The notes under the pieces: generated by a model
Seen by the model: the letters and a program-made list of their open reading frames with translations, nothing else
Told to the model about the DNA's origin: nothing
The model's database searches: none
Program-made: the position numbers and the translations under genes
Source of the DNA: VRUE01 sp963737575
GTDB lineage: Bacteria > Actinomycetota > Thermoleophilia > Solirubrobacterales > 70-9
Direction: 5' to 3'
DNA: 64,000 nucleotides
Assembly: GCA_963737575.1 (NCBI GenBank)
Contig: CAVTTJ010000005.1
Span: forward strand, 434,001 to 498,000
Shown here: piece after piece, positions 18,135-26,204 of the stretch
Position numbering within the stretch: the stretch's first letter is position 1
Layout of the letters: each line of letters opens with the position of its first letter

Positions 18135-18886
18135 CGGAACAGATCGTCGTCGGGAGGGCGGCGCAGCGCGGCGGCGCCGGGGCCGTCGTCCTCGCTGACG
18201 AAACGGTCGAGGCCGCGGATGACGACCGCCGGGACCCGGCTCGCCTTGTCACGGACGAGGTCCGCCGCCGCAGCGGCCTCGTCGGCGACCGCGATCTGGG
18301 TCGCCTCGAGGGCGCGCCCGCCGCTGTCCTCGCGCTCGCGCCAGTCATCGAGGGGGAGGAGACCGGCGCACCCGATCGCGACCTCGGCCTGGCCGAGTCG
18401 CCACGCCCGGCCGAAGCTGTCGGAGACGACGACCGCCACGCGGCGCGCCGACGACGCCTCGAGCTCGGCTCGGATCCTTCGCGCCGATGCGTCGGGGTCC
18501 TCGGGCAGGAGGGCGACCGACCCCTCGGGCAGGTTCGAGCTGTCGATGCCGGCGTTGGCGCAGACGAGGCCGTGGTGGGTCTCGACGATCAGGACGCTGC
18601 GCTCGGCGCGGAGGACGTGGCGGCTCTCGGTGAGGATCAGCTCGACCAGGGCCGGGTCCTTGCCGAGAACGGCGGCGAGCCGGCGGGCCTCGGCCCTGGG
18701 AATCGCCGAGTGGAGGTGGACGATCCGCCCCTCGGCCTTGGAGACGACCTTCTGCGAGACGACGATGACGTCTCCGTCACCGAGCCCGGCACGGGCCGCG
18801 ATCTCCTCGCCGACCGCCATCCCCTCGGCGAACTCGGGCAGGCCCTCGACCGGGATCACCTCAACGCTTGCTCGCTCCGCGCTCAC
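18131..18886 (-). CDS. cofE: Coenzyme F420-0:L-glutamate ligase (stand-alone CofE)
   Basis: Adds gamma-linked glutamates to F420-0 using GTP. It has 251 residues, the size of archaeal CofE; actinobacterial FbiB normally carries an extra C-terminal nitroreductase-like FMN domain that is absent here. Seen are GDVIVVSQKVVSKAEGR, ETHHGLVCANAGIDSSNLPE and VVVSDSFGRAWRLGQ, all conserved ligase blocks. It is the last gene of the npdG-cofD-cofC-cofE operon, overlapping cofC by four bases. If the pathway uses phosphoenolpyruvate, the missing FMN domain means another reductase is needed. Confidence 0.92.
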   Translation of the reverse strand: MSAERASVEVIPVEGLPEFAEGMAVGEEIAARAGLGDGDVIVVSQKVVSKAEGRIVHLHSAIPRAEARRLAAVLGKDPALVELILTESRHVLRAERSVLIVETHHGLVCANAGIDSSNLPEGSVALLPEDPDASARRIRAELEASSARRVAVVVSDSFGRAWRLGQAEVAIGCAGLLPLDDWREREDSGGRALEATQIAVADEAAAAADLVRDKASRVPAVVIRGLDRFVSEDDGPGAAALRRPPDDDLFR

Positions 18887-19524
18887 AGCCCCAGCACCTT
18901 GGCCGTGCGGAGGGCACGGCCCGGTCGGGAGGCGAGCTCGCGGGTCAGGGCGACGACGTCGGCCGGGGTGTCGAGGTCGAGTCCGAGCGAGGCGAGCTCC
19001 TCGACTCCGAACGGGACACCCGCCTCGCGGGCGGCGGCGACGTGGCGGTCACAGCTCCCCTCGCCGAAGGCGGGGCGGATCGAGCCCGGCGGGGAGAGGA
19101 CGAGGGCGTTGGTCCCGGTCCCGTGGCGGTCGGGGACGATCGCGACGTAGCGCTCGGGGACGCCGGTCAGAAGCTGGTCGAGCTCGCGAGGGTCGAGCAG
19201 CGGGCAGTCGCCGGGGAGGAGGACGACGCACTCGGCGCCGAGGCCCACGGCCGTCTCGATCCCGGCCACGGTCGCCTCCGAGTGCCCGGCGGCGGGCGTG
19301 TCCGGGATCAGCTCGGCGCCCGCTTCGGCCGCCGGCCCGGCCGCTTCCGGCTCGTCGCTGACGACGACGATCCGCTCGACCATCCGGGCGCTCGCGATCG
19401 CTTCGAGCACGTCGCCGAGCATCGCGGCGACGAGGGCCCGGCGCCTCTCGTCATCGATCCCGGCGGCCAGCCGTCGCTTCGCCTCGGCGAACCTCTTGAC
19501 CGGGAGTACCGCTGTGGCCTTCAA
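18883..19524 (-). CDS. cofC: CofC/FbiD guanylyltransferase of F420 biosynthesis
   Basis: Activates 2-phospho-L-lactate, phosphoenolpyruvate or 3-phosphoglycerate with GTP to give the guanylylated donor for CofD. It is a 213-residue nucleotidyltransferase fold. The N-terminal LPVKRFAEAKRRLA is the GTP-binding loop, and VVLLPGDCPLLDPREL carries the metal-binding Asp. VPDRHGTGTNALVLSPP and GEGSCDRHVAAARE are the typical substrate loops. It overlaps cofD and cofE by four bases at either end. The sequence alone does not tell which three-carbon acid is used. Confidence 0.92.
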   Translation of the reverse strand: MKATAVLPVKRFAEAKRRLAAGIDDERRRALVAAMLGDVLEAIASARMVERIVVVSDEPEAAGPAAEAGAELIPDTPAAGHSEATVAGIETAVGLGAECVVLLPGDCPLLDPRELDQLLTGVPERYVAIVPDRHGTGTNALVLSPPGSIRPAFGEGSCDRHVAAAREAGVPFGVEELASLGLDLDTPADVVALTRELASRPGRALRTAKVLGL

Positions 19525-20447
19525 CCTTCGCCCAAGCTAGCGGCCAGGTCGATCACGATCCGAGCCAGCCGGACGCGCGCGGCGGCACTGTCCATCAGCG
19601 TCGGCGCAGCTTGGGTGGGAACCTCGTCCGGCGGTGGCCCGGGGTCGTCCTGGTCGACGATCATCGCGTCGATCAGCCCGGCATAGAGGGAGGCGACGCC
19701 GGCCGCGGTCGAGGGGCGTCCGACAGCCGACATGAAGCGCTCGGTCGGGCCTTTGACGACCTCGCCGGCGACGTAGGGGCTGACCGCGACGACCGGTGCA
19801 GAGGCCTCGGCGATCGCCTCGCGCATCCCCGGCACGGCGAGGATCGGTCCGATGCTGATCACGGGGTTGGAGGGGCCGATCACGATCGCGTCGGCGTCGC
19901 GGAGCGCGGCGCGCACTTCGGCCGTCGGCTCGGCCTCGGCGATCCCGTCGAGCTCCACCCCGGTCACCTCGGGCTGGCCGCGATGGATGATCAGGTACTC
20001 CTGGAGGTCCCAGCGACCGGCCGCCGTGAGGACCTTGGTTCGCACCGGGGCCTCGGCCATCGGCAGGACCCTCGCCTCGACTCCGAGGGCGGCGGCGATC
20101 TGCGCCTGGGCCGCGGTCTGCGTCCCGCCCTCATCCATGAACTGGCGGCGGTAGAGGCAGGTGGCGAGGTCGCGGTCGGTGAGCCCGAACCAGTCCGGAG
20201 CGCCGAGCCGGACCAGGCGCTCGAAGACGGTGAAGGTGTCGTCGAGGATTCCCCAGCCGCGCTCGGCGTCGATTTCCCCGCTCAGCCAGTAGGTGACCAG
20301 GTCGGGGTCGGGGGAAACGTGGACCCCGAGGGTCTCGATGTCGTCGCCGGTGTTGGCGATCACGCTGAGGTCGGAGCCGATCTCCTCCTGCAGGCCGGCG
20401 CCGAGTTTGGCCCCCCCGGTGCCGCCGGCGAGTAGGGCGACTCTCAC
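19521..20447 (-). CDS. cofD: 2-phospho-L-lactate (or enolpyruvyl) transferase CofD/FbiA
   Basis: Transfers the activated three-carbon unit to FO, producing F420-0 or dehydro-F420-0. It has 308 residues. The N-terminal LLAGGTGGAKLGAGLQ is the family nucleotide loop, followed by VIANTGDDIETLGVHVSPD and YWLSGEIDAERGWGI, which bind FO and metal. IGPSNPVISIGPIL is the conserved C-terminal block. Second gene of the F420 operon, 7 bp after npdG and overlapping cofC. Confidence 0.95.
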   Translation of the reverse strand: MRVALLAGGTGGAKLGAGLQEEIGSDLSVIANTGDDIETLGVHVSPDPDLVTYWLSGEIDAERGWGILDDTFTVFERLVRLGAPDWFGLTDRDLATCLYRRQFMDEGGTQTAAQAQIAAALGVEARVLPMAEAPVRTKVLTAAGRWDLQEYLIIHRGQPEVTGVELDGIAEAEPTAEVRAALRDADAIVIGPSNPVISIGPILAVPGMREAIAEASAPVVAVSPYVAGEVVKGPTERFMSAVGRPSTAAGVASLYAGLIDAMIVDQDDPGPPPDEVPTQAAPTLMDSAAARVRLARIVIDLAASLGEG

Positions 20448-20454
20448 CGCCGGC

Positions 20455-21141
20455 CTACCCCCAATGGTCGCCGTCGGGGAGGCCGGCGATCCGGACCCCG
20501 GCGTGGGTCTTGTAACGGGTGTTGATCGAGATCAGCATCGGCGTCAGCTGCTCGACGATCCGCGCCATCTCGAGCGCGCCGGCGTTGACTGCGCGGAGGC
20601 CGGGGATGGTCTCGATCAGGCGGGCGACGCGGGCCTTGTCCTCCTTGCGGTCGCCGCAGATGAGGATGTCCTCGTCGAGCTCGGCGTCGAGGTCGGAGAG
20701 GGCAGGCGCCGAGACGGTGTGCAGGGCGGAGACGACGGTGACACCGTCGGGCACCATCTCCTGCGCCTGCTGTGCCGCCGATCCCTGCCAGACCCCGAGC
20801 GAGCGGGTGGCCTTGCCGCTGACGGCCGCGGCCAGGGGGACCGTGCAGTCGACGAGGATCTGGCCGGGCTCGAGCGCCTCCCGGAGGTTGTTGAGGTTCT
20901 CCGACTGGGCGCGGAACGGAACGGTGAGGAAGACGATCGAGGCGCAGCGAGCGGCCTCGGCGTTGAGCAGGCCCTCGGCGGCGGCGCTCGGGACGGCCTG
21001 GCGGATCCGCTCCGCGGCTTCCCCTGCGCGCTCGGCGGAGCGCGATCCGATCACGATCTCCTGCCCGGCCCGGGCCCAGCGCAGCGCCATCCCCGCGCCG
21101 AGCGCCCCGGTTCCGCCGATTATGGGGATGGGCTCGCTCAG
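20455..21141 (-). CDS. npdG: NADPH-dependent F420 reductase (NPDR/Fno family)
   Basis: Passes hydride between NADPH and F420. It is a 228-residue Rossmann protein with the N-terminal dinucleotide motif PIIGGTGALGAGMALRWA, GSRSAERAGEAAERI (NADP phosphate pocket), VFLTVPFRAQ, ILVDCTVPL and GVTVVSALHTVSAP. The open frame continues upstream without ATG, GTG or TTG at a sensible place. CTG 21141, giving xSEPIPIIGG, fits the family best, so the start codon is unusual. It leads the F420 operon and is divergent from an SDR gene only about 16 bp away, leaving almost no room for leaders. Confidence 0.88.
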   Translation of the reverse strand: MSEPIPIIGGTGALGAGMALRWARAGQEIVIGSRSAERAGEAAERIRQAVPSAAAEGLLNAEAARCASIVFLTVPFRAQSENLNNLREALEPGQILVDCTVPLAAAVSGKATRSLGVWQGSAAQQAQEMVPDGVTVVSALHTVSAPALSDLDAELDEDILICGDRKEDKARVARLIETIPGLRAVNAGALEMARIVEQLTPMLISINTRYKTHAGVRIAGLPDGDHWG

Positions 21142-21156
21142 GGCCGAGAGTTTATT

Positions 21157-21900
21157 GTGGCGGCGGTGAGGCTCGAGGGCAGGAAGGCATTGGTCACCGG
21201 TGGCGCCGGCGGGATCGGCGCCGCGACCGCGGCGCGCCTCGCGGCGGAGGGCGCCGAGGTCTGGGTCGGCGACATCGACCTCGCGGGCGCCGAGCGGGTC
21301 GCAGGCGAGATCAGCGGCCACCCGATCGAGCTCGACGTGACCGACCTCGAGGCGGCGCGCGCCGCGGTGGCGGCCCTCGGAACGCCCGACATCCTCGTCA
21401 ACAACGCCGGCACCGACGAGTTCGGCTTCTTCACCTACACGACCCCGGACCAGTGGCAGCGGGTTATCGCGATCAACCTCGGCGGCGTCCTCAACTGCAC
21501 CCACGCCGCGCTCGGGCCGATGCAGGAGGCCGGCTACGGGCGGATCGTCAGCATCTCCTCGGAGGCCGGACGCGTCGGTTCGAAGGGCTCGGCCGTGTAC
21601 TCGGCTGCCAAGGGCGCGGTGATCGCGTTCATGAAGGCGATCGGGCGCGAGAACGCCCGCTACGGGATCACCGCCAACTCGATCGCGCCGGGGCCGATCG
21701 AGACACCGCTGCTGATGGGGGCGAAGGAGTTCGGCGAGATCGGCGAGAAGGTGATCGAGACGATGAAAGAGTCGACGCAGCTGAAGCGGCTCGGCCAGCC
21801 CGAGGAGGTCGCCGCCGCGGTCGCATTTCTCGCCTCCGACGACGCGACCTACGTGACCGGCGAGACGCTCGGCGTCAGCGGCGGCCTCGGAATGGTTTGA
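21157..21900 (+). CDS. Short-chain dehydrogenase/reductase (SDR)
   Basis: A 247-residue NAD(P)-dependent oxidoreductase with a complete classical SDR set: TGGAGGIGAATAARL (cofactor), DILVNNAGTDEF, catalytic Ser in SISSEAGRVGSKGSAVYSAAKG with YSAAK (Tyr, Lys), and APGPIETPLL. Start GTG 21157; GTG 21166 gives an equally normal N-terminus. It resembles 3-oxoacyl-ACP/hydroxyacyl-CoA reductases. A thioesterase-like gene follows directly, so an acyl-CoA substrate is likely but unassigned. Confidence 0.88.
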   Translation: MAAVRLEGRKALVTGGAGGIGAATAARLAAEGAEVWVGDIDLAGAERVAGEISGHPIELDVTDLEAARAAVAALGTPDILVNNAGTDEFGFFTYTTPDQWQRVIAINLGGVLNCTHAALGPMQEAGYGRIVSISSEAGRVGSKGSAVYSAAKGAVIAFMKAIGRENARYGITANSIAPGPIETPLLMGAKEFGEIGEKVIETMKESTQLKRLGQPEEVAAAVAFLASDDATYVTGETLGVSGGLGMV

Positions 21901-21904
21901 GGAC

Positions 21905-22273
21905 GTGGGGCTAGAGCCGGGGGTCGAACGCCGCGACGAGTTCGTCGTCGCCGACCGGCTGCTGACAGACGTCGGCGGCTCGATCGGGTCGAGCGTCCTC
22001 TCGACCCCGGGGATGATCGCGATGATGGAGGGGAGCTCGGCGATGCTGGCCCTCGAGAACCTGCCGGAGGGCAGCGCGACGGTCGGGTTCGAAGTCTGCA
22101 TCAAGCACGTCGCCGCGGCGGCCGAGGGGGCGAACTGCAGCGTCCATACGGTCCTGCGCGAGGTGGTCGAGGACCGCAAGCTCCGCTTCGACGTCGAGGT
22201 GAGCGAGGGCGAGCGGACGATCGGCGTCGGCACCCACGAGCGCCGCGTGATCGCCGTCGGCCAGCTCGGCTGA
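21905..22273 (+). CDS. Hotdog-fold thioesterase, FlK/PaaI-like
   Basis: A 122-residue single-domain hotdog protein starting at GTG 21905, four bases after the SDR stop. The order DVGGSIGSSVLSTPGMIAMMEGSS, ATVGFEVCIKHVAAAAEG and VSEGERTIGVGTHERRVI matches the fluoroacetyl-CoA-thioesterase-like group, in which the helix Glu/Ser and strand His (KHVAA) act in hydrolysis. Probably releases CoA from a small acyl thioester made by neighbouring enzymes. The cognate acyl group is unknown. Confidence 0.78.
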   Translation: MGLEPGVERRDEFVVADRLLTDVGGSIGSSVLSTPGMIAMMEGSSAMLALENLPEGSATVGFEVCIKHVAAAAEGANCSVHTVLREVVEDRKLRFDVEVSEGERTIGVGTHERRVIAVGQLG

Positions 22274-22320
22274 GCTCGTCGCGGTCGAATCTGCACGACC
22301 GGCGGGGGGGCGAACTGCCG

Positions 22321-22366
22321 CGATCGGTCCCTTGAGCACACCAGGGTGTGCTCAAGGGACCGATCG
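22321..22366. repeat. 46-bp perfect palindrome (22-bp arms)
   Basis: The arms 22321-22342 and 22345-22366 are exact reverse complements around the central AG. It begins 48 bp after the thioesterase stop and the right arm contains the GTG that opens the next frame. It may terminate the upstream operon or occlude translation of the downstream gene. It lacks a U-tract on either side. Confidence 0.75.
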
Positions 22367-23270
22367 AGGAGCAGTGGAGTCTGGGAATTGGCCGGTCGAC
22401 AGCATGGCGTCGTCTCCAGGGACCAACTCTCCGCGCTTGGCCTCAGTCGGCGCGCGATTCAGCACCGGATCGACCGGGGACGGCTGCATCCCGTGAGGCG
22501 CGGCGTCTATGCGGTCGGGCGGGCTGGGCTGACCAGGCGTGGTGAGTGGATGGCCGCGGTGTTGGCCTGTGCCCCGGGCGCTGTTCTGAGCCACAGAAGC
22601 GCTGCAGCGCTGTGGGGAATTCATCCCGAGGGTGGGGCGACAATCGAACTCTCCCGGGCGACGACTTGCCATTCCCGCTCGGAGGGGCTCGTCATCCACC
22701 GCCGCACCCGTTTGGGACAGAAGGAGGTCGCGGGCCGGGACGGGATCCCGTTGACATCGGCGGTCAGGACCTTGATCGACCTCGCTGTATGCATTGGTCC
22801 AACCGCGCTTGGAGCGTGCGGTGAATGAGGCGGACCGCCTTGACCTCGTAAGCGCAGTCAGTCTCCGCGATGACCTCGATAATTTTCAAAGGGCACCGGG
22901 AGTCGGCAGGCTGCGAACCCTGCTCGATCTCCGTACGTTTCGCCTCACCGACTCCGACCTCGAGAGGCGGTTTCTCGCAATTGTGATCGATGCTGGCATG
23001 CCGCTTCCACGGACCCGCCAGCGCCTCAACGGATTCCTCGTCGACTTCCACTGGCCGGAGCTCGGCCTGGTTGTCGAGACGGACGGGCTTCGCTACCACC
23101 GGACGCCTGCTCAGCAGGCGCGCGACCGGGTCCGTGACCAGGCGCATACCGTCGCAGGCCTGACGGCACTGCGATTCACCCATTCCCAGGTGCGCTTCGA
23201 GCCGGCGGGGGTCGCCGAGACGCTCTCCTCGGTGGCCATCAGGCTCCAGCAGCGAAATCGATCCTCGTAG
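22346..23270 (+). pseudogene. DUF559/AbiEi-antitoxin-domain-like protein, frameshifted
   Basis: The first frame (22346-22828) has the actinobacterial wing-helix opening QHGVVSRDQLSALGLSRRAI, HPVRRGVYAVGRAGLTRRGE and AVLSHRSAAALWGI. Homology then passes to the +1 frame near 22788 and ends at 23270 with LERAVNEADRLDLV, RRFLAIVIDAGMPLPRTRQR, WPELGLVVETDGLRYHRTP and the Vsr/DUF559-type end LTALRFTHSQVRFEP. Rejoined it would be about 307 residues. Such proteins combine an AbiEi-like N-terminus with a restriction-endonuclease-like C-terminus; their role is not established. The GTG start lies inside a palindrome, and TTG 22388 is the alternative. Confidence 0.7.
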
Positions 23271-23279
23271 GCTCTTTCT

Positions 23280-24206
23280 ATGAGCGCCGATGTTCCGAGC
23301 AGCGTGCGGATCCGCGAGGTCGGGCCCCGTGACGGGTTCCAGAACGAGCCGGAGGAGATTGCGACCGCCGACAAGGTCAGGCTGATCGACCTGCTGTCGC
23401 GGTCGGGGCTGCGGCGAGTCGAGGTGACCTCGTTCGTGCGGCCGGAGGTGATCCCTCAGCTCGCCGATGCCGAGGAGGTGCTCGCCTCGGTGGAGCGCCG
23501 CGAGGGTGTCGCCTTCTCGGTCCTGATCCCGAACGAGCGCGGGCTCGAGCGGGCGCTGTCGTTGCGCGAGCGATTCGACGAGATCAACGTCTTCGTCTCC
23601 GCCTCGGAGACCCACAACCGCAGGAACGTGAACCGGTCGATCGAGGAGTCGCTGGCCGGGCTCGAGCGCACGCTGGCGACTGCGACCGGCGCCGGCCTGC
23701 GCTGCGAGGGCGTGATCTCGGTCTCCTTCGGCTGCCCCTATGAGGGCGAGGTGCCGCAGGAACGGGTGTTCGGCATCGCCGAGCGGCTCGCCGCCGCCGG
23801 CTGCGAGGAGATCGGGTTCGGCGACACGACGGGGATGGCGAACCCGCGCCAGTCACGCGACTTCTTCGCCGCCGCCCGCGAGCGGCTTCCCGGGCTGGAG
23901 CTGACCGCGCACTTCCACAACACCCGCGGGCAGGGCCTCGCTAACGTGCTGGCGGCGCTCGAGGAGGGGGTCGAGTCGTTCGAGTCGAGCTTCGGCGAGC
24001 TCGGCGGCTGCCCGGTGCCGCCGGGATCGACCGGGAACATCGCCACCGAGGACCTGGTCTCGATGCTGGACGAGATGGGGATCGAGACCGGGGTCGAGCT
24101 GCCGCGGCTGATCGAGGCGGCCCGCGCTGCCCAGGAGACCCTCGGCCGCCCGCTCGGCTCCCATGTGGTGCGCGCCGGGCCGGTCGAGTGGGGTGGGAGG
24201 GAGTAG
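23280..24206 (+). CDS. mvaB: Hydroxymethylglutaryl-CoA lyase
   Basis: Cleaves HMG-CoA to acetoacetate and acetyl-CoA, the last step of leucine breakdown. A 308-residue TIM barrel of the HMGL family: REVGPRDGFQNEPEEIATADKV at residues 11-32 has the catalytic Arg-Asp, EVTSFVRPEVIPQLADAEEV follows, GFGDTTGMANP binds metal, HFHNTRGQGLANVLAAL carries the two His ligands, and GGCPVPPGSTGNIATEDLV contains the loop cysteine. Upstream of an acyl-CoA carboxylase subunit, consistent with branched-chain acyl-CoA catabolism. Confidence 0.9.
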   Translation: MSADVPSSVRIREVGPRDGFQNEPEEIATADKVRLIDLLSRSGLRRVEVTSFVRPEVIPQLADAEEVLASVERREGVAFSVLIPNERGLERALSLRERFDEINVFVSASETHNRRNVNRSIEESLAGLERTLATATGAGLRCEGVISVSFGCPYEGEVPQERVFGIAERLAAAGCEEIGFGDTTGMANPRQSRDFFAAARERLPGLELTAHFHNTRGQGLANVLAALEEGVESFESSFGELGGCPVPPGSTGNIATEDLVSMLDEMGIETGVELPRLIEAARAAQETLGRPLGSHVVRAGPVEWGGRE

Positions 24207-24216
24207 GGTGGCGGCG

Positions 24217-24594
24217 ATGAAGAGCGATGCTTTCCGCCGCGCCGCCGAGCAGAAGGACTTCTCCGCCGGCCCCGAGCTGTTCGCGCCCGACGTCATCTTC
24301 CGCAGCCCGGCCGTGTTCAAGCCCTACGAAGGGATCGAGGCACTCGGCGTGCTGCTTGGCAACGTGGCCGAGGTTTTCGAGGACTTCCGCTACATCGACC
24401 AGGTCGAGACCGGCGACACGGCCGTCCTCGTTTTCGAGGCGAGGGTCGGCGACAAACAGCTGAATGGCGTCGACGTGCTCCGCTTCGACGACGCCGGCCT
24501 GATCAAGGAGATGATGGTGATGGTCCGCCCGGCCAGCGGCCTGATGGCGCTGGGCGAGGAGATGGGTCGCCGGCTGACGGCAACGGCCGATTAG
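24217..24594 (+). CDS. SnoaL-like/NTF2-fold protein
   Basis: A 125-residue single-domain protein starting at ATG 24217. The cone-shaped NTF2 fold is suggested by AAEQKDFSAGPELFAPDVIF, YEGIEALGVLLGNVAEVFED and RVGDKQLNGVDVLRFDDAGLI. Such proteins act as small isomerases, hydrolases or binding domains; no catalytic pair is certain here. It sits between HMG-CoA lyase and a carboxylase beta subunit with short gaps (10 and 12 bp) and is probably in the same transcript. Confidence 0.72.
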   Translation: MKSDAFRRAAEQKDFSAGPELFAPDVIFRSPAVFKPYEGIEALGVLLGNVAEVFEDFRYIDQVETGDTAVLVFEARVGDKQLNGVDVLRFDDAGLIKEMMVMVRPASGLMALGEEMGRRLTATAD

Positions 24595-24606
24595 GCTGAG
24601 CCAGCC

Positions 24607-26127
24607 GTGACCGATATTCGACCCGCCCTCGAGGCTGCCCTCGCCGGCGGCCCGCAACGCCACCACGAGAAGACCGAGGAGCAGGGCAAGCTGCCGGTGC
24701 GCGAGCGGGTCGAGCGCCTCGTCGACTCAGGCTCCTTCGCCGAGGAGGCGCTGCTCGCGAACTGGGACCAGGAGGGGCTCGGCGCCGACGGCGTCGTTAC
24801 CGGCACGGCGACGATCGACGGCCGCCGGGTCGCCCTGATGGCGAACGACCCGACGGTGAAGGCCGGTTCGTGGGGCCCGAAGACGGTCGAGAAGATCCTC
24901 CGCGTCCAGGAACGGGCGCTGAGCCTGCAGGTGCCGATGGTCTACCTCGTCGACTCGGCCGGGGCGCGGATCACCGACCAGGTCCAGATGTTCCCCGGGC
25001 GGCGGGGCGCGGGCCGGATCTTCCACAACGAGGTCCGCCTCTCCGGCCAGGTGCCGCAGGTCTGCCTCCTGTTCGGCCCGAGCGCCGCCGGGGGCGCCTA
25101 CATCCCCGCCTTCTGCGACGTCGTGATCATGCGCGACGGCAACGCCTCGATGTACCTGGGATCGCCGCGGATGGCCGAGATGGTGATCGGCGAGGAGGTG
25201 ACGCTTGAGGAGATGGGCGGGGCGAGGATGCACACCGGCGTCTCGGGCTGCGGCCACTTCCTCGTCGCCGGCGACGAGGAGGCGATCGACCTCGCGCGGA
25301 GATACCTCTCCTTCATGCCGGGGAACTGGCGCGAGAGCCCGCCGGTGGCCGAGGCGGCGGCGCCCGCCTCCGATGCGACGATCGCCGGGATCCTGCCGGC
25401 GGATGAGAACCAGGCCTTCGACATGACCGAGGTCCTCGATGCGCTGCTCGACGCCGGCTCCTTCCTCGAGGTCCACCGGCGCTGGGCGAAGGAGCTGATC
25501 GTCGGCTACGGGCGCCTCGACGGGCGGGCGGTCGGGGTGGTCGCCAATCAGCCGCGCCAGAAAGGCGGCGTCCTCTTCGTCGACTCGGCCGACAAGGCGG
25601 CGCGCTTCATCCAGACCTGCAACGCGTTCAACGTCCCGCTGTTGTTCCTCGCCGACGTCCCCGGGTTCATGATCGGGACCGCCGTCGAGCGCCAGGGGAT
25701 CATCCGTCACGGAGCGAAGATGATCAGCGCCGTCTCCGAAGCGACGGTGCCGAAGATCTCGGTGATCGTCCGCAAGGCCTACGGCGCCGGCCTCTACGCG
25801 ATGGCCGGGCCGGCCTTCGAGCCCGACTGCTGCATCGCCCTGCCGAGCGCCTCGATCGCGGTGATGGGGCCCGAGGCTGCGATCAATGCCGTCTTCTACA
25901 ACCAGATCCAGGCGATCGAGGACGAGGCCGAGCGGGAGGCCTTCGTCGCCGCCAAAAGGGAGGAGTACGCGGCCGACATCGACATCCTCCATCTCGGCTC
26001 CGAGATGGTGGTCGACGCCGTGGTCGAGCCCGCGGACCTGCGCGCCGAGCTGATCCGCCGCTTCGGGGTCGCGGCGAGCAAGAACCGGGACTTCGCCACC
26101 AGGCGGAACCCGGTGACGCCCGCCTAG
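24607..26127 (+). CDS. Acyl-CoA carboxylase carboxyltransferase (beta) subunit
   Basis: A biotin-dependent carboxyltransferase of 506 residues with two crotonase-fold halves. The N-half shows KLPVRERVERLVDSGSF, VYLVDSAGARITDQVQMFPG and FGPSAAGGAYIPAFCDVVIM; the C-half shows GVVANQPRQKGGVLFVDSAD, FLADVPGFMIGTAVERQGII and KAYGAGLYAMAGPAFEPD. The oxyanion glycines are intact. The length and ends fit AccD/PccB/MccB proteins. The position after HMG-CoA lyase suggests methylcrotonyl-CoA or another branched acyl-CoA. No alpha (biotin) subunit lies in the window. Confidence 0.87.
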   Translation: MTDIRPALEAALAGGPQRHHEKTEEQGKLPVRERVERLVDSGSFAEEALLANWDQEGLGADGVVTGTATIDGRRVALMANDPTVKAGSWGPKTVEKILRVQERALSLQVPMVYLVDSAGARITDQVQMFPGRRGAGRIFHNEVRLSGQVPQVCLLFGPSAAGGAYIPAFCDVVIMRDGNASMYLGSPRMAEMVIGEEVTLEEMGGARMHTGVSGCGHFLVAGDEEAIDLARRYLSFMPGNWRESPPVAEAAAPASDATIAGILPADENQAFDMTEVLDALLDAGSFLEVHRRWAKELIVGYGRLDGRAVGVVANQPRQKGGVLFVDSADKAARFIQTCNAFNVPLLFLADVPGFMIGTAVERQGIIRHGAKMISAVSEATVPKISVIVRKAYGAGLYAMAGPAFEPDCCIALPSASIAVMGPEAAINAVFYNQIQAIEDEAEREAFVAAKREEYAADIDILHLGSEMVVDAVVEPADLRAELIRRFGVAASKNRDFATRRNPVTPA

Positions 26128-26131
26128 CTTT

Positions 26132-26179
26132 ACGTGCCGTGAGTTAGCCGCCCATATGGGCGGTTAACTCACGGCACGT
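26132..26179. terminator. 48-bp near-perfect palindrome after the carboxylase gene
   Basis: Twenty-four-base arms (26132-26155 and 26156-26179) with the centre CCCATATGGG pair throughout except for one G:T. It lies 5 bp after the carboxylase stop and 25 bp before an ABC-transporter start. It is probably a factor-independent terminator or mRNA-stabilising hairpin, similar in scale to the palindrome at 22321 but unrelated in sequence. Confidence 0.65.
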
Positions 26180-26204
26180 CGGTGATCGCATAGCCTCAGA
26201 GCTG

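Noticed and set aside
22346..23270. Functional toxin-antitoxin system
   Set aside because: Only an AbiEi-like N-terminus is present, no toxin partner is adjacent, and the gene is frameshifted.
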